Part shown: piece by piece, positions 13,476 to 28,250 of the stretch
How positions within the stretch are numbered: position 1 is the stretch's first letter
Layout of the letters: the number at the start of each line of letters is the position of its first letter
NCBI RefSeq assembly: GCF_017591425.1
Contig: NW_024466303.1
Coordinates: 86,385-150,384 of the forward strand
Direction: 5' to 3'
Length of the DNA: 64,000 nucleotides
DNA from: Ochotona curzoniae
Taxonomy: Eukaryota; Chordata; Mammalia; Lagomorpha; Ochotonidae
Notes under the pieces: generated by a model
Databases searched by the model: none
Seen by the model: only the letters and a program-made list of their open reading frames with translations
What the model was told of the DNA's origin: nothing
Translations under genes and position numbers: made by a program

Positions 13476-15089
13476 CTTCCCTACAGCAAACATGTAGTTC
13501 GTGTTGTAAATGGTGCCAGAAGCTTGGTTTTCAAAGGTAGCTGAAAACTGCGTTGGCGTTGATATTCTCTCTGGATGTGGAGTTGTCTGCATTTTAAAGG
13601 AGCAGCTAGAACATTACTTTGTGCGGAATACTCAATAAGCTGCATTTCAGGTATTGTATTTTTCTTCCCTACAGCGAACATGTACTTCGTGTTGTAAATG
13701 GTGCCAGAAGCTTGGTTTTCAAAGGTAGCTGAAAACTGCGTTGGTGTTAATGTTATCTCTGGATGTGGAGTTGTCTGCATTTCAAAGGAGCAGCTAGATC
13801 ATTACTTTGTGCGGAATACTCAATTAGCTGCATTTCAGGTATTGTGTTTTTCTTCCCTATTTTTAACATGTAGTTCGTGTTGTAAATGGTGCCAGAAGCT
13901 TGGTTTTCAAAGGTAGCTGAAAACTGCGTTGGTGTTGATGTTGTCTCTGGATGTGGAGTTGTCTGCATTTCAAAGGAGCAGCTAGATCATTACTTTGTGC
14001 GGAATACTCAATAAGCTGCTTTTCAACACATTGATTTTTCTAGACAGTGCTTGAGAAATGTTGGATTTCGTTCGAAGCGGGTTTTCAATTGTGAAGCAGT
14101 TTCACATTCTTAGTTTCTTCCCTATTTCTGAAAACTGCGTTGGTGTTGATGTTCTCGCTGAACGTGGAGTTGTCTGCATTTCAAAGGAGCAGCTAGAACA
14201 TTACTTTGTGCGGAATACTCAATAAGCTGCATTTCAGCCTATTGAGTTTTTCTCCCTATAGTGAACATGTACTTCGTGGTGTAAATGGTGCCAGAAGCTT
14301 GGTTTTCAAAGGTAGCTGAAAACTGCGTTGGTGTTGATGTTGTCTCTGGATGTGGAGTTGTCTGCATTTCAAAGGAGCAGCTAGAACATTACTTTGTGCG
14401 GAACACTCAATAAGCTGCTTTTCAGCACATTGTGTTTTACTGATACTGTGTGAGAATTGTGGGATTTCGTTCAAAGCGGGTTTTCCATTGTGAAGCAGTT
14501 TCACATTCTGAGATTCTTCCCTATAACGAACATGTACTTCGTGTTGTAAATGGTGCCAGAACCTTGGTTTTCAAAGGTAGCTGAAAGCTGCGTTGGTGTT
14601 AATGTTCTCTCTGGATGTGGAGTTGTCTGCATTTTAAAGGAGCAGCTAGAACATTACTTTGTGCGGAATACTCAATAAGCTGCATTTCAGGTATTGTGTT
14701 TTTCTTCCCTACAGCGAACATGTACTTCGTGTTGTAAATGTTGCCAGAAGCTTGGTTTTCAAAGGTAGCTGAAAACTGCGTTGGTGTTGATGTTCTCTCT
14801 GGATGTGGAGTTGTCTGCATTTCAAAGGAGCAGCTAGATCATTACTTTGTGCGGAACACTCAATAAGCTGCTTTTAAGCACATTGTGTTTTATAGACACT
14901 GTGTGAGAAATGTTGGATTTCGTTCGAAGCGGGTTTTCCATTGTGAAGCAGTTTCACATTCTTAGTTTCTTCCCTATAGCGAAGATGTACTTCGTGTTGT
15001 AAATGGTGCCAGAACCTTGGTTTTCAAAGGCAGCTGAAAACTGTGTTGGCGCTGATTATCTCACTGAACGTGGAGTTGTCTGCATTTCA

Positions 15090-16440
15090 AAGGAGCAGCT
15101 AGATCATTACTTTGTGCGGAATACTCAATAAGCTGCATTTCAGGGCATTGTGTTTTTCTTCCCTACAGCAAACATGTAGTTCGTGTTGTAAATGGTGCCA
15201 GAAGCTTGGTTTTCAAAGGTAGCTGAAAACTGCGTTGGCGTTGATATTCTCTCTGGATGTGGAGTTGTCTGCATTTCAAAGGAGCAGCTAGAACATTACT
15301 TTGTGCGGAATACTCAATAAGCTGCATTTCAGGTATTGTGTTTTTCTTCCCTATAGCGAACATGTACTTCGTGGTGTAAATGGTGCCAGAAGCTTGGTTT
15401 TCAAAGGTAGCTGAAAACTGCATTGGTGTTGATGTTCTCGCTGAACGTGGAGTTGTCTGCATTTCAAAGGAGCAGCTAGAACATTACTTTGTGCGGAATA
15501 CTCAATAAGCTGCATTTCAGCCTATTGAGTTTTTCTCCCTATAGTGAACATGTACTTCGTGGTGTAAATGGTGCCAGAAGCTTGGTTTTCAAAGGTAGCT
15601 GAAAACTGCGTTGGTGTTGATGTTGTCTCTGGATGTGGAGTTGTCTACATTTCAAAGGAGCAGCTAAATCATTTCTTTGTGCGGAACACTCAATAAGCTG
15701 CTTTTCAGCACATTGTGTTTTACAGATACTGTGTGAGAATTGTGGGATTTCGTTCAAAGCGGGTTTTCCATTGTGAAGCAGTTTCACATTCTGAGATTCT
15801 TCCCTATAACGAACATGTACTTCGTGTTGTAAATGGTGCCAGAACCTTGGTTTTCAAAGGTAGCTGAAAACTGCGTTGGTGTTAATGTTCTCTCTGGATG
15901 TGGAGTTGTCTGCATTTTAAAGGAGCAGCTAGAACATTACTTTGTGCGGAATACTCAATAAGCTGCATTGCAGGTATTGTGTTTTCTTCCCTATAGCGAA
16001 CATGTACTTCGTGTTGTAAATGGTGCCAGAAGCTTGGTTTTCAAAGGTAGCTGAAAACTGCGTTGGTGTTGATGTTCTCGCTTACGTGGAGTTGTCTGCA
16101 TTTCAAAGGAGCAGCTAGAACATTACTTTCTGCGGAATACTCAATAAGCTGCATTTCAGCCTATTGAGTTTTTCTCCCTATAGTGAACATGTACTTCGTG
16201 GTGTAAATGGTGCCAGAAGCTTGGTTTTCAAAGGTAGCTGAAAACTGCGTTGGTGTTGATGTTGTCTCTGGATGTGGAGTTGTCTGCATTTCAAAGGAGC
16301 AGCTAAATCATTACTTTGTGCGGAACACTCAATAAGCTGCTTTTCAGCACATTGTGTTTTACAGATACTGTGTGAGAATTGTGGGATTTCGTTCAAAGCG
16401 GGTTTTCCATTGTGAAGCAGTTTCACATTCTGAGATTCTT
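15090..16440 (+). repeat. Duplicated block (offset 3711 bp to 18801-20151)
   Basis: Sites 15748 and 16387 pair with 19459 and 20098. Shared rare features include CAGCAAACATGTAG, the change GTCTACATTTCAAAG (near 15645 and 19356) and a shortened T run near 15980 and 19691. Confidence 0.75.
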
Positions 16441-17734
16441 CCCTATAACGAACATGTACTTCGTGTTGTAAATGGTGCCAGAAGCTTGGTTTTCAAAGGT
16501 AGCTGAAAACTGCGTTGGTGTTGATGTTCTCTCTGGATGTGGAGTTGTCTGCATTTCAAAGGAGCAGCTAGATCATTACTTTGTGCGGAATACTCAATAA
16601 GCTGCATTTCAGCACATTTTTTCTTCCCTATAGCGAACATGTACTTCGTGTTGTAAATGGTGCCAGAACCTTGGTTTTCAAAGGTAGCTGAAAACTGCGT
16701 TGGTGTTAATGTTATCTCTGGATGTGGAGTTGTCTGCATTTCAAAGGAGCAGCTAGATCATTACTTTGTGCGGAATACTCAATTAGCTGCATTTCAGGTA
16801 TTGGGTTTTTCTTCCCTATTTTTAACATGTAGTTCGTGTTGTAAATGGTGCCAGAAGCTTGGTATTCAAAGGTAGCTGAAAACTGCGTTGGTGTTAATGT
16901 TCTCTCTCGATGTGGAGTTGTCTGCATTTCAAAGGAGCAGCTAAATCATTACTTTGTGCGGAATACTCAATAAGCTGCATTTCAGCCTATTGTGTTTTTC
17001 TCCCTATAGCGAACATGTACTTCGTGTTGTAAATGGTGCCAGAACCTTGGTTTTCAAAGGTAGCTGAAAACTGCGTTGGTGTTAATGTTCTCTCTGGATG
17101 TGGAGTTGTCTGCATTTCAAAGGAGCAGCTAGAACATTACTTTGTGCGGAATACTCAATAAGCTGCATTTCAGGTATTGTGTTTTTCTTCCCTATAGGTA
17201 ACATGTACTTCGTGGTGTAAATGGTGCCAGAAGCTTGGTTTTCAAAGGTAGCTGAAAACTGCGTTGGTGTTGATGTTCTCTCTGGATGTGGAGTTGTCTG
17301 CATTTCAAAGGAGCAGCTAGATCATTACTTTGTGCGGAACACTCAATAAGCTGCTTTTCAGCACATTGTGTTTTACAGACACTGTGTGAGATATGTGGGA
17401 TTTCGTTCGAAGCGGGTTTTCCATTGTGAAGCAGTTTCACATTCTGAGTTCCTTCCCTATAGCGAACATGTACTTCGTGTTGTAAATGGTGCCAGAACCT
17501 TGGTTTTCAAAGGTAGCTGAAAACTGCGTTGGTGTTGATGTTCTCTCTGGATGTGGAGTTGTCTGCATTTCAAAGGAGCAGCTAGAACATTACTTTGTGC
17601 GGAATACTCAATAAGCTGCATTGCAGGTATTGTGTTTTTCTTCCCTATAGCGAACATATACTTCGTGTTGTAAATGTTGCCAGAAGCTTGGTTTTCAAAG
17701 GTAGCTGAAAACTGCGTTGGTGTTGATGTTCTCT

Positions 17735-18800
17735 CTGGATGTGGAGTTGTCTGCATTTCAAAGGAGCAGCTAGATCATTACTTTGTGGGGAATACTCAAT
17801 TAGCTGCATTTCAGGTATTGTGTTTTTCTTCCCTATTTTTAACATGTAGTTCGTGTTGTAAATGGTGCCAGAAGCTTGGTATTCAAAGGTAGCTGAAAAC
17901 TGCGTTGGTGTTAATGTTCTCTCTCGATGTGGAGTTGTCTGCATTTCAAAGGAGCAGCTAGAACATTACTTTGTGCGGAATACTCAATAAGCTGCATTTC
18001 AGCCTATTGTGTTTTTCTCCCTATAGCGAACATGTACTTCGTGTTGTAAATGGTGCCAGAAGCTTGGTTTTCAAAGGTAGCTGAAAACTGCGTTGGCGTT
18101 GATGTTGTCTCTGGATGTGGAGTTGTCTGCATTTCAAAGGAGCAGCTAGATCATTACTTTGTGCGGAATACTCAATAAGCTGCTTTTCAACACATTGATT
18201 TTTCTAGACAGTGCTTGAGAAATGTTGGATTTCGTTCGAAGCGGGTTTTCAATTGTGAAGCAGTTTCACATTCTTAGTTTCTTCCCTATTTCTGAAAACT
18301 GCGTTGGTGTTGATGTTCTCGCTGTACCTGGAGTTGTCTGCATTTCAAAGGAGCAGCTAAATCATTACTTTGTGCGGAATACTCAATAAGCTGCATTTCA
18401 GGTATTGTGTTTTTCTTCCCTATAGCTAACAAGTTCTTCGTGTTGTAAATGGTGCCAGAAGCTTGGTTTTCAAAGGTAGCTGAAAACTGCGTTGGTGTTG
18501 ATGTTCTCTCTGGATGTGGAGTTGTCTGCATTTCAAACGAGCAGCTAGAACATTACTTTGTGCGGAATACTCAATAAGCTGCTTTTCAACACATTACTTT
18601 TTATAGACACTGTGTGAGAAATGTTGGATTTCGTTCAAAGCGGGTTTTCCATTGTGAAGCAGTTTCACATTCTGAGTTTCTTCCCTATAGCGAACATGTA
18701 CTTCGTATTGTAAATGGTGCCAGAACCTTGGTTTTCAAAGGCAGCTGAAAACTGCGTTGGTATTGATGTTCTCCCTGAATTTGGAATTGTCTGCATTTCA
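17735..18800 (+). repeat. Duplicated block (offset 4997 bp to 22732-23797)
   Basis: Rare shared markers confirm the pairing: GTGGGGAATACTCAATTAGC (17787 and 22784), GCTGTACCTGGAG (18321 and 23318), CAAACGAGCAGC (18535 and 23532) and ACACATTACTTTTTATAG (18589 and 23586). Confidence 0.8.
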
Positions 18801-20879
18801 AAGGAGCAGCTAGATCATTACTTTGTGCGGAATACTCAATAAGCTGCATTTCAGGGCATTGTGTTTTTCTTCCCTACAGCAAACATGTAGTTCGTGTTGT
18901 AAATGGTGCCAGAAGCTTGGTTTTCAAAGGTAGCTGAAAACTGCGTTGGCGTTGATATTCTCTCTGGATGTGGAGTTGTCTGCATTTGAAAGGAGCAGCT
19001 AGAACATTACTTTGTGCGGAATACTCAATAAGCTGCATTTCAGGTATTGTGTTTTTCTTCCCTATAGCGAACATGTACTTCGTGGTGTAAATGGTGCCAG
19101 AAGCTTGGTTTTCAAAGGTAGCTGAAAACTGCATTGGTGTTGATGTTCTCGCTGAACGTGGAGTTGTCTGCATTTCAAAGGAGCAGCTAGAACATTACTT
19201 TGTGCGGAATACTCAATAAGCTGCATTTCAGCCTATTGAGTTTTTCTCCCTATAGTGAACATGTACTTCGTGGTGTAAATGGTGCCAGAAGCTTGGTTTT
19301 CAAAGGTAGCTGAAAACTGCATTGGTGTTGATGTTGTCTCTGGATGTGGAGTTGTCTACATTTCAAAGGAGCAGCTAAATCATTACTTTGTGCGGAACAC
19401 TCAATAAGCTGCTTTTCAGCACATTGTGTTTTACAGATACTGTGTGAGAATTGTGGGATTTCGTTCAAAGCGGGTTTTCCATTGTGAAGCAGTTTCACAT
19501 TCTGAGATTCTTCCCTATAACGAACATGTACTTCGTGTTGTAAATGGTGCCAGAACCTTGGTTTACAAAGGTAGCTGAAAACTGCGTTGGTGTTAATGTT
19601 CTCTCTGGATGTGGGGTTGTCTGCATTTTAAAGGAGCAGCTAGAACATTACTTTGTGCGGAATACTCAATAAGCTGCATTGCAGGTATTGTGTTTCTTCC
19701 CTATAGCGAACATGTACTTCGTGGTGTAAATGGTGCCAGAAGCTTGGTTCTCAAAGGTAGCTGAAAACTGCATTGGTGTTGATGTTCTCGCTGAACGTGG
19801 AGTTGTCTGAATTTCAAAGGAGCAGCTAGAACATCACTTTGTGCAGAATACTCAATAAGCTGCATTTCAGCCTATTGAGTTTTTCTCCCTATAGTGAACA
19901 TGTACTTCGTGGTGTAAATGGTGCCAGAAGCTTGGTTTTCAAAGGTAGCTGAAAACTGCGTTGGTGTTGATGTTGTCTCTGGATGTGGAGTTGTCTGCAT
20001 TTCAAAGGAGCAGCTAAATCATTACTTTGTGCGGAACACTCAATAAGCTGCTTTTCAGCACATTGTGTTTTACAGATACTGTGTGAGAATTGTGGGATTT
20101 CGTTCAAAGCGGGTTTTCCATTGTGAAGCAGTTTCACATTCTGAGATTCTTCCCTATAACGAACATGTACTTCGTGTTGTAAATGGTGCCAGAAGCTTGG
20201 TTTTCAAAGGTAGCTGAAAACTGCGTTGGTGTTAATGTTCTCTCTGGATGTGGAGTTGTCTGCATTTTAAAGGAGCAGCTAGAACATTACTTTGTGCGGA
20301 ATACTCAATAAGCTGCATTTCAGGTATTGTATTTTTCTTCCCTACAGCGAACATGTACTTCGTGTTGTAAATGATGCCAGAAGCTTGGTTTTCAAAGGTA
20401 GCTGAAAACTGCGTTGGTGTTAATGTTATCTCTGGATGTGGAGTTGTCTGCATTTCAAAGGAGCAGCTAGATCATTACTTTGTGCGGAATACTCAATTAG
20501 CTGCATTTCAGGTATTGTGTTTTTCTTCCCTATTTTTAACATGTAGTTCGTGTTGTAAATGGTGCCAGAAGCTTGGTATTCAAAGGTAGCTGAAAACTGC
20601 GTTGGTGTTAATGTTCTCTCTCGATGTGGAGTTGTCTGCATTTCAAAGGAGCAGCTAGAACATTACTTTGTGCGGAATACTCAATAAGCTGCATTTCAGC
20701 CTATTGTGTTTTTCTCCCTATAGCGAACATGTACTTCGTGTTGTAAATGGTGCCAGAACCTTGGTTTTCAAAGGTAGCTGAAAACTGCGTTGGTGTTAAT
20801 GTTCGCTCTGGATGTGGAGTTGTCTGCATTTCAAAGGAGCAGCTAGAACATTACTTTGTGCGGAATACTCAATAAGCTG

Positions 20880-21885
20880 CATTTCAGGTATTGTGTTTTT
20901 CTTCCCTATAGCTAACAAGTTCTTCGTGGTGTAAATGGTGCCAGAAGCTTGGTTTTCAAAGGTAGCTGAAAACTGCGTTGGTGTTGATGTTCTCGCTGTA
21001 CGTGGAGTTGTCTGCATTTCAAAGGAGCAGCTAGAACATTACTTTGTGCGGAACACTCAATAAGCTGCTTTTCAGCACGTTGTGTTTTACAGACACTGTG
21101 TGAGAATTGTGGGATTTCGTTCGAAGCGGGTTTTCCATTGTGAAGGAGTTTCACATTCTGAGTTCCTTCCCTATAGCGAACATGTACTTCGTGTTGTAAA
21201 TGGTGCCAGAATCTTGGTTTTCAAAGGTAGCTGAAAACTGCGTTGGTGTTGATGTTCTCTCTGGATGTGGAGTTGTCTGCATTTCAAAGGAGCAGCTAGA
21301 ACATTACTTTGTGCGGAATACTCAATAAGCTGCCTTGCAGGTATTGTGTTTTTCTTCCCTATAGCGAACATATACTTCGTGTTGTAAATGTTGCCAGAAG
21401 CTTGGTTTTCAAAGGTAGCTGAAAACTGCGTTGGTGTTGATGTTCTCTCTGGATGTGGAGTTGTCTGCATTTCAAAGGAGCAGCTAGATCATTACTTTGT
21501 GCGGAACACTCAATAAGCTGCTTTTAAGCACATTGTGTTTTATAGACACTGTGTGAGCAATGTTGGATTTCGTTCGAAGCGGGTTTTCCATTGTGAAGCA
21601 GTTTCACATTCTTAGTTTCTTCCCTATAGCGAAGATGTACTTAGTGTTGTAAATGGTGCCAGAACCTTGGTTTTCAAAGGTAGCTGAAAACTGTGTTGGC
21701 GCTGATTATCTCACTGAACGTGGAGTTGTCTGCATTTCAAAGGAGCAGCTAGATCATTACTTTGTGCGGAATACTCAATAAGCTGCATTTCAGGGCATTG
21801 TGTTTTTCTTCCCTACAGCGAACATGTACTTCGTGTTGTAAATGGTGCCAGAAGCTTGGTTTTCAAAGGTAGCTGAAAACTGCGT
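20880..21885 (+). repeat. Duplicated block (offset 4833 bp to 25713-26718)
   Basis: Sites 21115 and 21568 pair with 25948 and 26401. The same haplotype (TCTTGG after CCAGAA, TGCCTTGCAGG tail, CATATACTTCG start) is also at about 1275-2200 and 7635-8560, giving at least four dispersed copies in this arm. Confidence 0.75.
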
Positions 21886-24800
21886 TGGTGTTAATGTTCT
21901 CTCTCGATGTGGAGTTGTCTGCATTTCAAAGGAGCAGCTAGAACATTACTTTGTGCGGAATACTCAATAAGCTGCATTGCAGGTATTGTGTTTTTCTTCC
22001 CTATAGCGAACATGTACTTCGTGGTGTAAATGGTGCCAGAAGCTTGGTTTTCAAAGGTAGCTGAAAACTGCATTGGTGTTGATGTTCTCGCTGAACGTGG
22101 AGTTGTCTGCATTTCAAAGGAGCAGCTAGAACATCACTTTGTGCGGAATACTCAATAAGCTGCATTTCAGCCTATTGAGTTTTTCTCCCTATAGTGAACA
22201 TGTACTTCGTGGTGTAAATGGTGCCAGAAGCTTGGTTTTCAAAGGTAGCTGAAAACTGCGTTGGTGTTGATGTTGTCTCTGGATGTGGAGTTGTCTGCAT
22301 TTCAAAGGAGCAGCTAGATCATTACTTTGTGCGGAACACTCAATAAGCTGCTTTTCAGCACATTGTGTTTTACTGATACTGTGTGAGAATTGTGGGATTT
22401 CGTTCAAAGCGGGTTTTCCATTGTGAAGCAGTTTCACATTCTGAGATTCTTCCCTATAACGAACATGTACTTCGTGTTGTAAATGGTGCCAGAACCTTGG
22501 TTTTCAAAGGTAGCTGAAAACTGCGTTGGTGTTAATGTTCTCTCTGGATGTGGAGTTGTCTGCATTTTAAAGGAGCAGCTAGAACATTACTTTGTGCAGA
22601 ATACTCAATAAGCTGCATTTCAGGTATTGTATTTTTCTTCCCTACAGCGAACATGTGCTTAGTGTTGTAAATCATGCCAGAAGCTTGGTTTTCAAAGGTA
22701 GCTGAAAACTGCGTTGGTGTTAATGTTATCTCTGGATGTGGAGTTGTCTGCATTTCAAAGGAGCAGCTAGATCATTACTTTGTGGGGAATACTCAATTAG
22801 CTGCATTTCAGGTATTGTGTTTTTCTTCCCTATTTTTAACATGTAGTTCGTGTTGTAAATGGTGCCAGAAGCTTGGTATTCAAAGGTAGCTGAAAACTGC
22901 GTTGGTGTTAATGTTCTCTCTCGATGTGGAGTTGTCTGCATTTCAAAGGAGCAGCTAGAACATTACTTTGTGCGGAATACTCAATAAGCTGCATTTCAGC
23001 CTATTGTGTTTTTCTCCCTATAGCGAACATGTACTTCGTGTTGTAAATGGTGCCAGAAGCTTGGTTTTCAAAGGTAGCTGAAAACTGCGTTGGCGTTGAT
23101 GTTGTCTCTGGATGTGGAGTTGTCTGCATTTCAAAGGAGCAGCTAGATCATTACTTTGTGCGGAATACTCAATAAGCTGCTTTTCAACACATTGATTTTT
23201 CTAGACAGTGCTTGAGAAATGTTGGATTTCGTTCGAAGCGGGTTTTCAATTGTGAAGCAGTTTCACATTCTTAGTTTCTTCCCTATTTCTGAAAACTGCG
23301 TTGGTGTTGATGTTCTCGCTGTACCTGGAGTTGTCTGCATTTCAAAGGAGCAGCTAAATCATTACTTTGTGCGGAATACTCAATAAGCTGCATTTCAGGT
23401 ATTGTGTTTTTCTTCCCTATAGCTAACAAGTTCTTCGTGTTGTAAATGGTGCCAGAAGCTTGGTTTTCAAAGGTAGCTGAAAACTGCGTTGGTGTTGATG
23501 TTCTCTCTGGATGTGGAGTTGTCTGCATTTCAAACGAGCAGCTAGAACATTACTTTGTGCGGAATACTCAATAAGCTGCTTTTCAACACATTACTTTTTA
23601 TAGACACTGTGTGAGAAATGTTGGATTTCGTTCAAAGCGGGTTTTCCATTGTGAAGCAGTTTCACATTCTGAGTTTCTTCCCTATAGCGAACATGTACTT
23701 CGTATTGTAAATGGTGCCAGAACCTTGGTTTTCAAAGGCAGCTGAAAACTGCGTTGGTATTGATGTTCTCCCTGAATTTGGAATTGTCTGCATTTCAAAG
23801 GAGCAGCTAGAACATTACTTTGTGTGGAATACTCAATAAACTACATTTCAGCCTATTGTGTTTTTCTCCCTATAACGAACATGTACTTCGTGTTGTAAAT
23901 GGTGCCAGAACGTTGGTTTCCAAAGGTAGCTGAAAACTGCGTTGGTGTTGATGTTCTCTCTGGTTTTGGAGTTGTCTGCATTTCAAAGGAGCAGCTAGAA
24001 CATTACTTTGTGCGGAATACTCAATAAGCTGCATTTCAGGTATTGTGTTTTTCTTCCCTATAGCGAACATGTACTTCGTGTTGTAAATGGTGCCAGAAGC
24101 TTGGTTTTCAAAGGTAGCTGAAAACTGCGTTGGTGTTGATGTTCTCTCTGGATGTGGAGTTGTCTGCATTTCAAAGGAGCAGCTAGAACATTACTTTGTG
24201 CGGAATACTCAATAAGCTGCATTTCAGCCTATTGTGTTTTTCTCCCTATAGCGAACATGTACTTCGTGTTGTAAATGGGGCCAGAACCTTGGTTTTCAAA
24301 GGTAGCTGAAAACTGCGTTGGTGTTGATGTTCTCGCTGTACGTGGAGTTTTCTGCATTTGAAAGGAGCAGCTAGAACATTACTTTGTGCGGAATACTCAA
24401 TAAGCTGCATTTCAGGTATTGTGTTTTTCTTCCCTATAGCTAACAAGTTCTTCGTGGTGTAAATGGTGCCAGAAGCTTGGTTTTCAAAGGTAGCTGAAAA
24501 CTGCGTTGGTGTTGATGTTCTCGCTGTACGTGGAGTTGTCTGCATTTCAAAGGAGCAGCTAGAACATTACTTTGTGCGGAACACTCAATAAGCTGCTTTT
24601 CAGCACGTTGTGTTTTACAGACACTGTGTGAGAATTGTGGGATTTCGTTCGAAGCGGGTTTTCCATTGTGAAGGAGTTTCACATTCTGAGTTCCTTCCCT
24701 ATAGCGAACATGTACTTCGTGTTGTAAATGGTGCCAGAATCTTGGTTTTCAAAGGTAGCTGAAAACTGCGTTGGTGTTGATGTTCTCTCTGGATGTGGAG

Positions 24801-27299
24801 TTGTCTGCATTTCAAAGGAGCAGCTAGAACATTACTTTGTGCGGAATACTCAATAAGCTGCATTTCAGGTATTGTGTTTTTCTTCCCTACAGCGAACATG
24901 TACTTCGTGTTGTAAATGTTGCCAGAAGCTTGGTTTTCAAAGGTAGCTGAAAACTGCGTTGGTGTTGATGTTCTCTCTGGATGTGGAGTTGTCTGCATTT
25001 CAAAGGAGCAGCTAGATCATTACTTTGTGCGGAACACTCAATAAGCTGCTTTTAAGCACATTGTGTTTTATAGACACTGTGTGAGAAATGTTGGATTTCG
25101 TTCGAAGCGGGCTTTCCATTGTGAAGCAGTTTCACATTCTTAGTTTCTTCCCTATAGCGAAGATGTACTTAGTGTTGTAAATGGTGCCAGAACCTTGGTT
25201 TTCAAAGGCAGCTGAAAACTGCGTTGGTGTTGATGTTGTCTCTGGATGTGGAGTTGTCTGCATTTCAAAGGAGCAGCTAGATCATTACTTTGTGCGGAAT
25301 ACTCAATAAGCTGCTTTTCAACACATTGATTTTTCTAGACAGTGCTTGAGAAATGTTGGATTTCGTTCGAAGCGGGTTTTCAATTGTGAAGCAGTTTCAC
25401 ATTCTTAGTTTCTTCCCTATTTCTGAAAACTGCGTTGGTGTTGATGTTCTCGCTGAACGTGGAGTTGTCTGCATTTCAAAGGAGCAGCTAGAACATTACT
25501 TTGTGCGGAATACTCAATAAGCTGCATTTCAGCCTATTGTGTTTTTCTCCCTATAGCGAACATGTACTTCGTGTTGTAAATGGGGCCAGAACCTTGGTTT
25601 TCAAAGGTAGCTGAAAACTGCGTTGGTGTTGATGTTCTCGCTGTACGTGGAGTTGTCTGCATTTCAAAGGAGCAGCTAAATCATTACTTTGTGCGGAATA
25701 CTCAATAAGCTGCATTTCAGGTATTGTGATTTTCTTCCCTATAGCTAACAAGTTCTTCGTGGTGTAAATGGTGCCAGAACCTTGGTTTTCAAAGGTAGCT
25801 GAAAACTGCGTTGGTGTTGATGTTCTCGCTGTACGTGGAGTTGTCTGCATTTCAAAGGAGCAGCTAGAACATTACTTTGTGCGGAACACTCAATAAGCTG
25901 CTTTTCAGCACGTTGTGTTTTACAGACACTGTGTGAGAATTGTGGGATTTCGTTCGAAGCGGGTTTTCCATTGTGAAGGAGTTTCACATTCTGAGTTCCT
26001 TCCCTATAGCGAACATGTACTTCGTGTTGTAAATGGTGCCAGAATCTTGGTTTTCAAAGGTAGCTGAAAACTGCGTTGGTGTTGATGTTCTCTCTGGATG
26101 TGGAGTTGTCTGCATTTCAAAGGAGCAGCTAGAACATTACTTTGTGCGGAATACTCAATAAGCTGCCTTGCAGGTATTGTGTTTTTCTTCCCTATAGCGA
26201 ACATATACTTCGTGTTGTAAATGTTGCCAGAAGCTTGGTTTTCAAAGGTAGCTGAAAACTGCGTTGGTGTTGATGTTCTCTCTGGATGTGGAGTTGTCTG
26301 CATTTCAAAGGAGCAGCTAGATCATTACTTTGTGCGGAACACTCAATAAGCTGCTTTTAAGCACATTGTGTTTTATAGACACTGTGTGAGAAATGTTGGA
26401 TTTCGTTCGAAGCGGGTTTTCCATTGTGAAGCAGTTTCACATTCTTAGTTTCTTCCCTATAGCGAAGATGTACTTAGTGTTGTAAATGGTGCCAGAACCT
26501 TGGTTTTCAAAGGTAGCTGAAAACTGTGTTGGCGCTGATTATCTCACTGAACGTGGAGTTGTCTGCATTTCAAAGGAGCAGCTAGATCATTACTTTGTGC
26601 GGAATACTCAATAAGCTGCATTTCAGGGCATTGTGTTTTTCTTCCCTACAGCGAACATGTACTTCGTGTTGTAAATGGTGCCAGAAGCTTGGTTTTCAAA
26701 GGTAGCTGAAAACTGCGTTGGCGTTGATGTTCTCTCTGGATGTGGAGTTGTCTGCATTTCAAAGGAGCAGCTAGAACATTACTTTGTGCGGAATACTCAA
26801 TAAGCTGCATTGCAGGTATTGTGTTTTTCTTCCCTATAGCGAACATGTACTTCGTGTTGTAAATGGTGCCAGAACCTTGGTTTTCAAAGGTAGCTGAAAA
26901 CTGCGTTGGTGTTGATGTTCTCGCTGTACGTGGAGTTGTCTGCATTTCAAAGGAGCAGCTAAATCATTACTTTGTGCGGAATACTCAATAAGCTGCATTT
27001 CAGGTATTGTGTTTTTCTTCCCTATAGCTAACAACTTCTTCGTGGTGTAAATGGTGCCAGAAGCTTGGTTTTCAAAGGTAGCTGAAAACTGCGTTGGTGT
27101 TGATGTTCTCGCTGTACGTGGAGTTGTCTGCATTTCAAAGGAGCAGCTAGAACATTACTTTGTGCGGAACACTCAATAAGCTGCTTTTCAGCACGTTGTG
27201 TTTTACAGACACTGTGTGAGAATTGTGGGATTTCGTTCGAAGCGGGTTTTCCATTGTGAAGGAGTTTCACATTCTGAGTTCCTTCCCTATAGCGAACAT

Positions 27300-28250
27300 G
27301 TACTTCGTGTTGTAAATGGTGCCAGAAGCTTGGTTTTCAAAGGTAGCTGAAAACTGCATTGGTGTTGATGTTCTCGCTGAACGTGGAGTTGTCTGCATTT
27401 CAAAGGAGCAGCTAGAACATTACTTTGTGCGGAATACTCAATAAGCTGCATTTCAGCCTATTGAGTTTTTCTCCCTATAGTGAACATGTACTTCGTGTTG
27501 TAAATGGTGCCAGAAGCTTGGTTTTCAAAGGTACCTGAAAACTGCGTTGGTGTTGATGTTGTCTCTGGATGTGGAGTTGTCTGCATTTCAAAGGAGCAGC
27601 TAAATCATTACTTTGTGCGGAACACTCAATAAGCTGCTTTTCAGCACATTGTGTTTTACTGATACTGTGTGAGAATTGTGGGATTTCGTTCAAAGCGGGT
27701 TTTCCATTGTGAAGCAGTTTCACATTCTGAGATTCTTCCCTATAACGAACATGTACTTCGTGTTGTAAATGGTGCCAGAACCTTGGTTTTCAAAGGTAGC
27801 TGAAAACTGCGTTGGTGTTAATGTTCTCTCTGGATGTGGAGTTGTCTGCATTTTAAAGGAGCAGCTAGAACATTACTTTGTGCGGAATACTCAATAAGCT
27901 GCATTTCAGGTATTGTGTTTTTCTTCCCTACAGCGAACATGTACTTCGTGTTGTAAATGGTGCCAGAAGCTTGGTTTTCAAAGGTAGCTGAAAACTGCGT
28001 TGGTGTTGATGTTCTCTCTGGATGTGGAGTTGTCTGCATTTCAAAGGAGCAGCTAGATCATTACTTTGTGCGGAACACTCAATAAGCTGCTTTTAAGCAC
28101 ATTGTGTTTTATAGACACTGTGTGAGAAATGTTGGATTTCGTTCGAAGCGGGCTTTCCATTGTGAAGCAGTATCACATTCTTAGTTTCTTCCCTATAGCG
28201 AAGATGTACTTAGTGTTGTAAATGGTGCCAGAACCTTGGTTTTCAAAGGC
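27300..28250 (+). repeat. Duplicated block (offset 4081 bp to 31381-32331)
   Basis: Long monomers at 27475 and 28137 match 31556 and 32218. The copies diverge after GAAAACTG: GTTGGCGCTGATTATCTCAC here against GTTGGCGTTGATATTCTCGC in the copy. The copy ends about 140 bp before the orientation-switch junction. Confidence 0.75.
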